Position numbers and translations under genes: made by a program. Of a DNA stretch of 33,442 bases, positions 24,173-31,371 are shown piece by piece. Source of the DNA: a virus; IMG/VR virus record IMGVR_UViG_3300025769_000442, positions 1-33,442 of that record; one strand, given 5' to 3'. How positions within the stretch are numbered: position 1 is the first letter of the stretch; the number at the start of each line of letters is the position of its first letter. The notes under the pieces are model-generated. The model did no database searches and had not been told where the DNA came from. It worked only from the letters and a program-made list of their open reading frames with translations.

Positions 24173-26250
24173 TTAAAATCTTGTTGATCCATCCAATTAT
24201 TTCCACGAGACATCTCTACTTCTAAAGGTATGTAGTCAGGTAAACCAAAGCGTTTCTTTGCTTCCTCTTGTGCATCTAACAAACACTGTGGGCCTATCTC
24301 CTTAACTATATCTATCTCATCTGGATGAGTATCAATCAAGACGCTATCATGTACTGTATTGATTACTACACTTTGTAATCCTTTCTCTTTCAGTTTGTTA
24401 AATAATAATATCACACCTAATGGTACAATCTCTGCTGTAGCTACAGACTGAACAGGATAGTTTACTATCTGTGTTTTGAAGTTAGCATTACCTGATCTGT
24501 TTCTCTCACAGTCAGGGAAACTAAACTGTCTACCTGTAGCAGTTGTCACTACTTTGGTTGAGATGGCTTCGTTCTGGAGCTTGTCATGCCACTTAAAGAT
24601 GCCTTGATACTTTCCAAAGAACTCTTTGAAGTAAATTTGTTGAGCAGGAGTTCCTTGAGTTCCACCATACAATGGACGGAAGGTGGAAGCTTTTGCTGCT
24701 CCTCTGTCAGTAACTTCTCCATTGTCGGAGAGGACTTTGGCAGTGTAGGCGTGAACGTCAAAGCCAGATTCGACTTCTCGTTTAACTGTTTCATCAGTTG
24801 CGAGTATTCCTGCAATTCTAAACTCAAGTTGAGAGTAATCAATTTCGACAAGTGTACCTCCTTTAAATCTACTTACGAATGCCTTACGAACTGGAAACAA
24901 TCTACCTTTAGGCATATTCTGTAGATTGGGATTAGAACTACTTAAACGACCAGTTGAAGTAATACACTGATTAAAATTAGAATGAAGTAAACCATCTGAT
25001 TTCATACCCTTCTTTATACCTTCAATAAATGATGCACGATAAGTATCTATAGCTGATAGTCTGATCAGTGATTCAAGAAACTTTTTTACATCAGGATCTG
25101 TAGTAGTTCTAAGATGTTCTGTGAGTGTTATCTTATCAGTCTTAAACCCACCTGCTGATGCTAGTTCTAACTTAGGTCTGATCCGTAACCCTGCTACCTC
25201 ATCTACTTCTAAATAAAGTACACCTAGTCCTTCACAGTACTCACACTTGGTAGGTTTCTTAAACTTCTCTCCGTTCTTCTTAACTTTATAATAGTGTCCT
25301 TTACCATAACAGCTGCCACACTTAATCGCTCTGGTTTTAAACGCAACACTGAAGCAGGATTTAAATGCTGATCTGAAACCCTCATCCTTCATGTAAGGTC
25401 TTCTCTTAGGCTTCCCCTTATCATCTACACCTATATCCATTACCTCTTTCCAGAGCTTCTTATCTGTAAGATTGCATGAATATACAACAGTAGATAACTG
25501 TTCAGGAGAAGATAAGTTTATATCCTTATCGCCCATAAGTTTCCTGGTTTCTGTCTGAAGATACCTAGTAAGTTCTTCTTGTTCTTTCTGATAGTCTGCA
25601 TCAACCTGATCAAGTACACTAAGATCAATAGCCATACCTGATCGTTCTATGTCTGTTAATACAGAACAAAACTCACACATAAGATCTCTTATAGGTAGCA
25701 GAGAATAGTTTTCATTTTCTCTAAATAATCTTTCTTGCTTCTGGAATATATCAGCCGTAGCTAGTATGTCATCACGTAAGTAGGAGATCTGTAGATTTTT
25801 AGGAAGATCACTATAGTTCATACCTTTATCAAGCATATTCTTTAGTACATCCTGCTTCCTTACAGAATCATACTTATGAGATAATGCCTCAAGACTTAGT
25901 TTATTACGAACACCTTTACTCAATACATACTCATTAATCATGGTATCAATAATCTTTACATCACAATCAATACCAATCTCACGCAGCCACGCAACATCAA
26001 ACTTAGCATTGTGAGCCACGACATACTTTGCATTACTTAATACACGTTTGAAAGTATTAAACTCAGTAAAATTATTATCTTCTACATTCAAAATAACTAC
26101 TTCAGTATTACCATTAAGAAGATAACCATGAGGAGATCTTAATGTATAGCCTAATGCTACGAAAGTATTATCCTTGTTGTATGGTGAGGGATCTTTACGA
26201 TCCCCTCCTAAATCTATTTCAAGATCTAATACGACTGCATAGTCAGTCAT
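24169..26250 (-). CDS. polA: Family-A DNA polymerase with 3'-5' exonuclease and DnaJ-like zinc finger
   Basis: 693 aa. Exonuclease motifs: DLEID (Asp9, Glu11), HNAKFD (81-85), YLRDD (157-161). Polymerase motifs: A, EIDYSQLEFRI (Asp471); B/O-helix, Arg516, Lys520, Phe524, Tyr528; C, VHDS (His634, Asp635). Phe524 corresponds to E. coli Phe762. Between the two domains lie two CxxCxGxG units, Cys311/Cys314 and Cys336/Cys339, like the zinc repeats of DnaJ; this arrangement is a hallmark described for HMO-2011-type phages. The finger may bind DNA or a host processivity partner, taking the place of the T7 thioredoxin loop, but that is speculation. Start overlaps the upstream 48-aa gene by ATGA. It replicates the phage genome with the adjacent helicase and primase. 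Confidence 0.96.
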   Translation of the reverse strand: MTDYAVVLDLEIDLGGDRKDPSPYNKDNTFVALGYTLRSPHGYLLNGNTEVVILNVEDNNFTEFNTFKRVLSNAKYVVAHNAKFDVAWLREIGIDCDVKIIDTMINEYVLSKGVRNKLSLEALSHKYDSVRKQDVLKNMLDKGMNYSDLPKNLQISYLRDDILATADIFQKQERLFRENENYSLLPIRDLMCEFCSVLTDIERSGMAIDLSVLDQVDADYQKEQEELTRYLQTETRKLMGDKDINLSSPEQLSTVVYSCNLTDKKLWKEVMDIGVDDKGKPKRRPYMKDEGFRSAFKSCFSVAFKTRAIKCGSCYGKGHYYKVKKNGEKFKKPTKCEYCEGLGVLYLEVDEVAGLRIRPKLELASAGGFKTDKITLTEHLRTTTDPDVKKFLESLIRLSAIDTYRASFIEGIKKGMKSDGLLHSNFNQCITSTGRLSSSNPNLQNMPKGRLFPVRKAFVSRFKGGTLVEIDYSQLEFRIAGILATDETVKREVESGFDVHAYTAKVLSDNGEVTDRGAAKASTFRPLYGGTQGTPAQQIYFKEFFGKYQGIFKWHDKLQNEAISTKVVTTATGRQFSFPDCERNRSGNANFKTQIVNYPVQSVATAEIVPLGVILLFNKLKEKGLQSVVINTVHDSVLIDTHPDEIDIVKEIGPQCLLDAQEEAKKRFGLPDYIPLEVEMSRGNNWMDQQDFN

Positions 26251-26393
26251 CGTTTTAATCCTGCTGCCTGTTTATCTAACACACGATCTATAACACTACG
26301 ATCACGCCTAACTGCTTTTAATACTGATTTCTTTACGTTCCTTCTCTCACCTTTTGAAGTATAATTAGTTCCTGAATTTTTTCTTTTAGGCAT
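26247..26393 (-). CDS. 48-aa very basic protein directly upstream of polA
   Basis: A short ORF with ATG at 26393 (AAGGA upstream) and TGA overlapping the polA start (ATGA). The product starts MPKRKNSGTNYTSKGERR and is rich in Lys/Arg, then forms one charged helix (about 20-42). Likely a nucleic-acid-binding accessory or small regulatory protein, by charge only. It is the first gene of the transcript from the promoter at 26471. Confidence 0.75.
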   Translation of the reverse strand: MPKRKNSGTNYTSKGERRNVKKSVLKAVRRDRSVIDRVLDKQAAGLKR

Positions 26394-26443
26394 TATATAT
26401 ATCCTTATATAGTATTATATTATATATTATTATATAGTATATA
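26391..26443. other. Extreme AT tract with direct repeat, origin candidate
   Basis: From 26405 to 26443 only two bases are not A or T. TATATAGTAT occurs at 26406-26415 and again at 26431-26440. The tract lies in the leader between a promoter and the polA operon, in the middle of the replication genes. An easily melted tract downstream of a promoter is how T7-type primary origins look, so it is an origin candidate; it may simply be an AT-rich leader. Confidence 0.35.
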
Positions 26444-26470
26444 GGGGTTCTCTAAAGCTGATAACTCACC

Positions 26471-26499
26471 CATATATCATGAATTTTAAGGTATGTCAA
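26471..26499 (-). promoter_or_regulatory. Sigma70-type promoter for the polA operon
   Basis: On the - strand TTGACA (26499-26494), a 17-nt spacer, and TATATG (26476-26471) in the context ATGATATATG. It lies just after the helicase stop (26515). The leader of about 70 nt runs through the AT tract to the 48-aa gene. Confidence 0.75.
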
Positions 26500-26514
26500 G
26501 TAAAAAATGTACTA

Positions 26515-27780
26515 TCAATCAACATATCTTGATATTTTTGGTTCGATACGTACTGTAGCGCGACCATGTGACCCTCCTAATTTGTTCTTTGACACGTGTA
26601 AATACCTCAAGAAGTTATCATCCTTACCTTCTGTATTCTCTTTACCAATCCCAATGATAACATCAGCTTCGGCTGCCTTACCTATCTTAGAGTTAGCCAT
26701 CTGAGTAAACCTTAGTGATGTTCTACCATCAGCAGTAGCATCAGCCTGAGATACAGCAATCAATGCTAACTCATGTTTCTTAGCTATGGTTCTAGCCTTA
26801 ATGTATATCTCACTTAACCTTAGATCATCTCTGGGAAAAGTACCACCTACTTGCATCTTATCTAACTGATCTATAATCACAATATCAAATGGCCCTGACC
26901 TTGCTATGATTGAGTTAAGCTTCTCCATTGATTCACACTTGTCACTGTTAATCATCTCAATGTTATCTTTTACTTTTGCCCATGAAGTTTTACCCATAAC
27001 CCCGTCAGTCATAGCTTCATCTACTTCTAATGCAGAGTAAGCAGAACCTGCCCTTGTCATAGTTCTTTCAGCAGGTTCTTCATTACATACCATGAGTACC
27101 CTTGCACCTTGATCAGCAAAACCTCTAGGAGAAAATGCAGTACTTACAGCAAATGCAGACTTACCAGTTTCAACCAATGCAAACACAGTAGTTAAAGTTC
27201 CTGCACCTATTCCTGGACATAGCATATGCAGTTGAGAAAGATTCCAAGTCCACGGATAAGTTTGTTTGGTAGGATTAAACATATCATCCCATTCTTTTGA
27301 TATAAAACCTATATCATCTTGAACTTCTATACCACCTTCATATTGATCTAGTAGTTCTTGAATAGGTTCTAAACTCTTGATAGATCCATCCATTAACTGC
27401 AACCCTAAGTTAGCTATAGTCTGTCCTAGATGTTCCCTGAATGCAGACTGAAGTATATCTGAACCTATGTCTGGCTTGATCTCACCCTTCATTCTTCTTG
27501 TAATATCAAGTATGGCTGCACGTTGCGAACCAGTAAGCATGGGGTTCTCTGCAAATATTAATGCTTCGACTTCAGCTACAGTTAAATCTCTTTCATACTT
27601 AGAGTGAGAGTTATTTACTACATCAAAGATCTTCTTACTTTCTTTTTCAAAATAATCTTTTGATATCATATGGTTATGATCGCGCCAGAAATTATGATTA
27701 AGAAATAACTCTAGCAACATATTAGCTACGCTATCCTCTGGTTTAGGTGATTCATTGAATGGTACAATATCTGCCATCAT
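26515..27780 (-). CDS. Replicative DNA helicase, DnaB/gp4-like (SF4)
   Basis: 421 aa. It unwinds the fork for PolA using a RecA-type ATPase ring. Walker A is A201-L-V-E-T-G-K-S (lysine 207), with Ala replacing the usual first Gly; Walker B is DIVIID (299-304); catalytic glutamate CNEE near 233-234; VSQ (Gln345) fits the sensor motif. The N-terminal 150 residues are helical, as in DnaB N-terminal domains. Primase is encoded separately just upstream (4-nt ATGA overlap), unlike T7 where the two are fused. Two ATGs are adjacent and the first is used here. Confidence 0.92.
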   Translation of the reverse strand: MMADIVPFNESPKPEDSVANMLLELFLNHNFWRDHNHMISKDYFEKESKKIFDVVNNSHSKYERDLTVAEVEALIFAENPMLTGSQRAAILDITRRMKGEIKPDIGSDILQSAFREHLGQTIANLGLQLMDGSIKSLEPIQELLDQYEGGIEVQDDIGFISKEWDDMFNPTKQTYPWTWNLSQLHMLCPGIGAGTLTTVFALVETGKSAFAVSTAFSPRGFADQGARVLMVCNEEPAERTMTRAGSAYSALEVDEAMTDGVMGKTSWAKVKDNIEMINSDKCESMEKLNSIIARSGPFDIVIIDQLDKMQVGGTFPRDDLRLSEIYIKARTIAKKHELALIAVSQADATADGRTSLRFTQMANSKIGKAAEADVIIGIGKENTEGKDDNFLRYLHVSKNKLGGSHGRATVRIEPKISRYVD

Positions 27781-28526
27781 ACTAATACTCCTTGTGGATA
27801 TTCTTTGGGATCATACTTTAATACTTTCATAGTTGTTTCAGTAAACTGTTTTAATCTTTTAGTCAACGATAAAGCTTTCCTACTTGCATCTTTATCTAAA
27901 CAGATAACGCAATTAGAATATCCTTTAGCTATACCTATTGCTCTGTCTGATAGATCAGTACCAAGTAAAGCCATAGCAGTACCATAATGACTGATCGCAC
28001 AAGCACTGGCTGCATCCTCTACAATGTATAAAGTCTCGCCATATCCTGCAATGAATGGTTCACCAGTGTTCTCATACTTATGCCACTTGGTTCCTCTACT
28101 CAATGCTCTACCTACTGCATCAACTGCTCTACCTGCTGATGCTATAGTAAATACTGCACGATCTTGAACAACATCATGGAATAGTTCTACCCTTCCCTCT
28201 CGCCATGCTTTTGTTACATTATTCTTATCCATATATCTCACCATCTTCTCTGGAAAGTATGAAGAAAAATGGGACGGCACTACTAGTGGCACTACTCTTT
28301 TCTTTGTAAGTTCAACTGGTTTGGTTATTCGATTTACTAATGCATCCTTAGACATAGCTACAGTAGTAGCACCTTTAGCATTGCACGATGCCTTATAACA
28401 ATTCCAGATTACTAAACCATCCTTAGAAGTTATGGTGAATGTTTTTATCCCTGCACAGTTTGGGCAGTTGATACGTTTAGTTTCACCATCACTCAAGAAT
28501 AGATCGTCTATCAAATCGTGGATCAT
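27777..28526 (-). CDS. DNA primase with zinc finger and TOPRIM domain
   Basis: 249 aa. A zinc-binding module (Cys21, Cys24, Cys43, Cys48) is followed by a TOPRIM fold with VED (Glu169-170 region) and LDKD (Asp211, Asp213) for metal binding. It makes RNA primers for lagging-strand synthesis and probably partners with the helicase whose start overlaps its stop. It is compact, about the size of the T7 gp4 primase half. AAAGAGGTTAAGA lies before the ATG. High confidence from motif order and neighbour. Confidence 0.92.
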   Translation of the reverse strand: MIHDLIDDLFLSDGETKRINCPNCAGIKTFTITSKDGLVIWNCYKASCNAKGATTVAMSKDALVNRITKPVELTKKRVVPLVVPSHFSSYFPEKMVRYMDKNNVTKAWREGRVELFHDVVQDRAVFTIASAGRAVDAVGRALSRGTKWHKYENTGEPFIAGYGETLYIVEDAASACAISHYGTAMALLGTDLSDRAIGIAKGYSNCVICLDKDASRKALSLTKRLKQFTETTMKVLKYDPKEYPQGVLV

Positions 28527-28549
28527 TCTTAACCTCTTTCTTTTTATTT

Positions 28550-28714
28550 TTAATTATTCTGGTCTGATATTTTGATGTCCTCAGATCTTTTGCGATAGGG
28601 TTGGATCTCTTGATCAATGTTTTCTTCTTCCCACTCATCAAAAGTCTCCAACCACTCGTCTATAATATCAGATACAGGCCGTTTATCTGTTATCACCTGA
28701 TCCACCGATAACAT
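28550..28714 (-). CDS. Small acidic protein overlapping mazG
   Basis: 54 aa from ATG at 28714; a TTG start 21 nt earlier is also possible. It overlaps the 3' end of mazG by 32 nt. Rich in Glu/Asp with aromatic spacing (EWLETFDEWEEE) and a basic tail (YRKRSEDIK). No family recognised. The odds of coding are supported mainly by tight packing between mazG and primase. Confidence 0.55.
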   Translation of the reverse strand: MLSVDQVITDKRPVSDIIDEWLETFDEWEEENIDQEIQPYRKRSEDIKISDQNN

Positions 28715-29006
28715 TTCTAGCTTTTCTATCTTCAAGCTTCATAACATTATACTCTTTTACTTTGTTAAAGTCTAAACCTAGATCATCAATCAATCTAGCT
28801 AATGCCCAGAGAACATCACCTAACTCTCTTTCTAGATCCGTCTTCCTAGTTGGAGAGACAATACCTTTATCATCTCTATAGATCTTCTTGACTTGGTTGC
28901 AAACTTCCCCTACCTCACCTGCTAACTCAAGTGATGGGTAGATAATTGGGTTGTCATAAATTGCAGTTGAACGTGTCCACGTTTGATAGCTTGTTAAATC
29001 ACTCAT
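28683..29006 (-). CDS. mazG: MazG-type nucleotide pyrophosphohydrolase
   Basis: 107 aa, single MazG domain. The metal-binding motif ExxE...ExxD is intact: Glu31, Glu34, then Glu61, Asp64. The C-terminal KLEDRKARNVIGGSGDNR is the classic end of phage MazG proteins. It hydrolyses (d)NTPs to monophosphates. In marine phages it is proposed to adjust nucleotide pools or host alarmone signals, though alarmone activity is disputed. Neighbours are replication genes. No obvious promoter of its own. Confidence 0.93.
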   Translation of the reverse strand: MSDLTSYQTWTRSTAIYDNPIIYPSLELAGEVGEVCNQVKKIYRDDKGIVSPTRKTDLERELGDVLWALARLIDDLGLDFNKVKEYNVMKLEDRKARNVIGGSGDNR

Positions 29007-29009
29007 TGT

Positions 29010-29219
29010 TTATACCTTTATGTCTATAAGTTTACCTATTGATTTTGAATTATCTTTAGTCGGCTGCAGGAAGTCTGCTTTCTCTACTGGAGGAACTGGT
29101 ACATTTGATTGCGCTTTATGTGCATGACTAAGCTTACTCTCATGTACTCTCAAATCTCCACTTGGAGAGTATACAGGATGTTTAAGTAATGTGCTAGTAC
29201 CAATGTGATCTATACTCAT
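29010..29219 (-). CDS. Small protein of unknown function
   Basis: 69 aa, His- and Pro-containing, probably poorly ordered (HPVYSPSGD, NVPVPPVEK). Start overlaps the upstream stop by 4 nt and the stop lies 3 nt before the mazG start. No family recognised. Confidence 0.62.
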   Translation of the reverse strand: MSIDHIGTSTLLKHPVYSPSGDLRVHESKLSHAHKAQSNVPVPPVEKADFLQPTKDNSKSIGKLIDIKV

Positions 29220-29404
29220 TTATTACCTCCTAGTTTCTCTATTATTTTCTCTTGTCTATCTATGATATTACAGAGCATTCGCTTCTCTTTCATTAATGCT
29301 AAGATCTCTTCTTCCTGGTAGGCAATCTTCTTGTCATCACCCAATGTTACTAAGCCAACTCTTTTATAGAGTTTCTCAAAGTGTTCTACTGATCCCATCC
29401 TCAT
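29216..29404 (-). CDS. Small coiled-coil protein
   Basis: 62 aa, mostly helical with heptad-like hydrophobics from about residue 30 on (EEEILALMKEKRMLCNII). It overlaps both neighbours by 4 nt. Function unknown; possibly a small adaptor or inhibitor of a host protein, without specific evidence. Confidence 0.62.
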   Translation of the reverse strand: MRMGSVEHFEKLYKRVGLVTLGDDKKIAYQEEEILALMKEKRMLCNIIDRQEKIIEKLGGNK

Positions 29405-29820
29405 GCTACTCGCTCCATAAAAGCTCTTCTAATCATAATTTCCTCAAACTTATATTTCTTACCAGTTTTTATATCCTGCATAATTATCGGATAAGCTTTA
29501 GCTTTAGAGTTATACCCTATAAGTTTATATCGGGTTACACCCATACGATATTCTTTGTTGAGTATATCATCTTTATTTACTCCTAACTCTTCTGCTATGT
29601 ATTTAGCATACCAAGTTAGACTATCTGATAATTTCTTATCACGTTTATCCATTGCTCCTGCAATCTTTATATCAACTTTGAATGTGACTAATTCATTATC
29701 GAAAGAACCGTTTAAGAACTCTCCTTCCAACCCATACTCTTCTAGTTTAGATCGGATTGCTTCGTTCATATCAACTCTAAGTTGCTTACAAACATCTCTA
29801 TTGATTTGTGTAATCTTCAT
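29401..29820 (-). CDS. Uncharacterised 139-aa early protein
   Basis: 139 aa, alpha/beta, positively charged. N-terminal helix DMNEAIRSKLEEYGLEGEF, a strand FKVDIKIAGA, and a C-terminal YKLIGYNSKAK ... KKYKFEE segment. The end RRAFMERVA and YKLIGY echo the C-terminus of the upstream 66-aa protein (YKLLGIRG ... FVA), so the two may share a small beta module. ATGA overlaps on both sides. Family not recognised. Confidence 0.72.
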   Translation of the reverse strand: MKITQINRDVCKQLRVDMNEAIRSKLEEYGLEGEFLNGSFDNELVTFKVDIKIAGAMDKRDKKLSDSLTWYAKYIAEELGVNKDDILNKEYRMGVTRYKLIGYNSKAKAYPIIMQDIKTGKKYKFEEIMIRRAFMERVA

Positions 29821-30017
29821 GCTACAAATCTTCCACCTGTTGTTCCACGGATTCCTAATAACTTATACCGATACTTGATAGTCTTTGTAAAGTACTGCTT
29901 GTATACCCTACCATTTACATCACCACCTGCGGATGCTGCTTTATTCTCAATCTCTACTACATCCTTCTCACCAGTGAAACGATTAGTTCTCTGGATTACT
30001 GTTGTAGTTCTAGCCAT
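29817..30017 (-). CDS. Small basic early protein
   Basis: 66 aa, rich in Thr/Arg/Lys, beta-like (KYRYKLLGIRGTTGGRFVA). It overlaps the next gene by 4 nt and the previous by 8 nt. The C-terminal YKLLG motif resembles that of the 139-aa neighbour. Function unknown. Confidence 0.62.
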   Translation of the reverse strand: MARTTTVIQRTNRFTGEKDVVEIENKAASAGGDVNGRVYKQYFTKTIKYRYKLLGIRGTTGGRFVA

Positions 30018-30192
30018 TTCTTTGCTCCTTTAAGTATGCTCTAATTATATATACTAAATTCATATCCGCTAACATTACTGCTCCACCTCTACTATTTACC
30101 CTGCAAGTTTCAGTTAATGCAGTGGCTAAATCCTCTGGAATTTTGCATCCTGTTAGTGTTGCCTGGATTTCTAAGGCTTGTTTTACATTCAT
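30010..30192 (-). CDS. Small early protein, first gene after a promoter
   Basis: 60 aa with AAAGGATT before the ATG. Two helices separated by a loop containing CRVNSRGGAVM. It is the first gene downstream of the promoter at 30219-30247, so probably expressed early and strongly. No family recognised. Confidence 0.68.
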   Translation of the reverse strand: MNVKQALEIQATLTGCKIPEDLATALTETCRVNSRGGAVMLADMNLVYIIRAYLKEQRNG

Positions 30193-30218
30193 ATTTTTAA
30201 TCCTTTCTTTGTTAATTC

Positions 30219-30247
30219 TTTATACTATATTTTATAATTAATGTAAA
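30219..30247 (-). promoter_or_regulatory. Sigma70-type early promoter
   Basis: On the - strand TTTACA (30247-30242), a 17-nt spacer, and TATAAA (30224-30219) in the context TATAGTATAAAG, close to the TATGGTATAAAT of the promoter at 4883. It fills the gap between two small-gene groups and would drive the run from 30192 through mazG and primase to helicase. Confidence 0.72.
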
Positions 30248-30265
30248 CCCACGAACAAATATTAT

Positions 30266-30385
30266 TTATCCTTCCCATTTATCGTTGTAAATCTTAACTA
30301 AAGTATATACTGCAATACATCCGAAACAGCACATGATTATAAAAAACTCATTACTGAAAATCACATCTATTAGAATATCAATCAT
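30266..30385 (-). CDS. 39-aa single-TM peptide
   Basis: A short ORF whose ATG (30385) overlaps the stop of the 66-aa gene upstream. The sequence begins MIDILIDVIFSNEFF, has a hydrophobic helix (about 14-31) with three cysteines, and a polar end (KIYNDKWEG). Probably a small membrane peptide. Evidence is position, coupling and hydrophobic pattern; no homolog known to me. Confidence 0.5.
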   Translation of the reverse strand: MIDILIDVIFSNEFFIIMCCFGCIAVYTLVKIYNDKWEG

Positions 30386-30578
30386 CGTCTATCTCATTTC
30401 TAGGATCTACGGCAGCACCCTTATACCCATAAGCATTATCAATGTCTGGCTCACCTTCATACGATGCAAGCTTACCTTTAATTACTTCTATAGGTATTGG
30501 GCCATCATACATATTTTCTAAACGCCATCTATCTACTGGTTTTAATTTACTCATTAATGTAAATTTATCTAAATCCAT
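30378..30578 (-). CDS. Small acidic protein of unknown function
   Basis: 66 aa; TAGGAGAGT precedes ATG. Helical N-terminus followed by an acidic, Gly-containing tail (EGEPDIDNAYGYKG ... DDD). Soluble. No family recognised. Its stop overlaps the tiny TM ORF that follows. Confidence 0.62.
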   Translation of the reverse strand: MDLDKFTLMSKLKPVDRWRLENMYDGPIPIEVIKGKLASYEGEPDIDNAYGYKGAAVDPRNEIDDD

Positions 30579-30587
30579 TTTACTCTC

Positions 30588-30641
30588 CTATATGTTTATT
30601 AATATTGTACTAACACAAAACCATATAATAAGATACATCAT
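30588..30641 (-). CDS. 17-aa hydrophobic micro-ORF
   Basis: MMYLIIWFCVSTILINI, a single hydrophobic helix. Its first ATG overlaps the stop of the upstream 66-aa gene (TAATG), and its TAG forms part of the next ribosome-binding site (TAGGAG). It could be a micropeptide or a translational coupler, or chance in AT-rich DNA. Confidence 0.3.
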   Translation of the reverse strand: MMYLIIWFCVSTILINI

Positions 30642-30841
30642 TAGTTTATCTTCCTACTCTTTACAATTTCCCAGTCAACACCTTTTGGCGTTCTTCTACC
30701 ATGTTCTATAATTTTCATTATAGTTTTAACTGGTACTTTCAAAGTCTCAGATAATACCTTGGCTTCCTTCAATCCATAATCTTTATTATTATGGGCTGCC
30801 GTCCAGATCATCTCTGTAATTGCATCGGATAAATTAGACAT
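30641..30841 (-). CDS. Small helical protein, possible HTH
   Basis: 66 aa. The stretch from about residue 22 (YGLKEAKVLSETLKVPVKTIMKIIEHG) has the look of a helix-turn-helix (AKVLSETLKVPVKTI), followed by a basic tail. A transcription regulator is possible but weakly supported. It overlaps the upstream gene by 8 nt. Confidence 0.6.
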   Translation of the reverse strand: MSNLSDAITEMIWTAAHNNKDYGLKEAKVLSETLKVPVKTIMKIIEHGRRTPKGVDWEIVKSRKIN

Positions 30842-31019
30842 TATGTACGTCCCTCAATTGTTCGTGCATGATTTTCCTGGTTTTATTGATATGCCAATCA
30901 ATAATTGTTTCTGGTCTGGATTGTTGAAAATATCCCTCGCTTAAACCATGTTTTACAGCATCAGTATTAAGGCTTAAAAGATGTTTAATCTCTTTTAGTT
31001 TAACTCTAATTCGTTTCAT
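30834..31019 (-). CDS. Small basic protein of unknown function
   Basis: 61 aa, Lys/Arg/His-rich, helical (MKRIRVKLKEIKHLLSLN; WHINKTRKIMHEQL). Could bind nucleic acid by charge. AAGAAGGGATCTAAACA lies before ATG. No family recognised. Confidence 0.6.
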   Translation of the reverse strand: MKRIRVKLKEIKHLLSLNTDAVKHGLSEGYFQQSRPETIIDWHINKTRKIMHEQLRDVHNV

Positions 31020-31022
31020 TGT

Positions 31023-31247
31023 TTAGATCCCTTCTTTATTGTCTAGAAATTTATGTAATTGGATTATATCAAATATTCTACTTTCAACTTCTTTGGCTCT
31101 ATTGCCGAATGTGTTTTTTATCTTAGTAGTTAAATCATTGGCTACTCTATCTGATTGTTTATCTCTTATGAATTGCTCTAACTCTTCACAATCTAATTTA
31201 TTAAACTCTTTGCATTCTGTTGGTATCTCTATTTTAATATATGCCAT
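31023..31247 (-). CDS. Small helical protein of unknown function
   Basis: 74 aa, acidic N-terminal half with one cysteine pair region (CKEFNKLDC) and long charged helices. ATG is preceded by AGGAGACTAAGACA, an element repeated exactly in front of the 39-aa gene upstream. No family recognised. Confidence 0.62.
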   Translation of the reverse strand: MAYIKIEIPTECKEFNKLDCEELEQFIRDKQSDRVANDLTTKIKNTFGNRAKEVESRIFDIIQLHKFLDNKEGI

Positions 31248-31262
31248 TGTCTTAGTCTCCTA
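31245..31262. repeat. 18-nt translation-start repeat, copy 1
   Basis: On the - strand TAGGAGACTAAGACAATG, covering ribosome-binding site, spacer and start codon of the 74-aa gene. Identical to 31369-31386. Confidence 0.85.
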
Positions 31263-31371
31263 ATAAAATTTCTTTTAATTGTCTTATTGATTTACCAGTT
31301 ATCCTTGAAAGTTCTTTTAATGTCATATTAATATTGTTGTCAAATAATCTACAAATTTCTTTATTAGTCAT
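31252..31371 (-). CDS. 39-aa HTH-like micro-protein
   Basis: A short ORF with ATG at 31371 and a strong AGGAG site. Residues about 17-37 (TLKELSRITGKSIRQLKEI) have the spacing of a helix-turn-helix (L-x-x-L-x-x-x-x-G-x-S-x-R-x-L). Possibly a small DNA-binding regulator, or half of a larger ancestral one. Its stop codon lies inside the ribosome-binding site of the 74-aa gene, so the two are coupled. Confidence 0.6.
   Translation of the reverse strand: MTNKEICRLFDNNINMTLKELSRITGKSIRQLKEILLGD

Noticed and set aside
24549-24924. Two overlapping 100-112 codon ORFs inside polA on both strands
   Set aside because: They lie fully within the well-supported polymerase domain and show no protein-like features.
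26405-26443. Micro-satellite or assembly artefact at the A/T tract
   Set aside because: The sequence is not a simple perfect repeat and lies in a sensible leader between promoter and ribosome-binding site.
31335-31340. TTGACA on the - strand inside the 39-aa HTH-like gene
   Set aside because: No acceptable -10 box at 16-18 nt.
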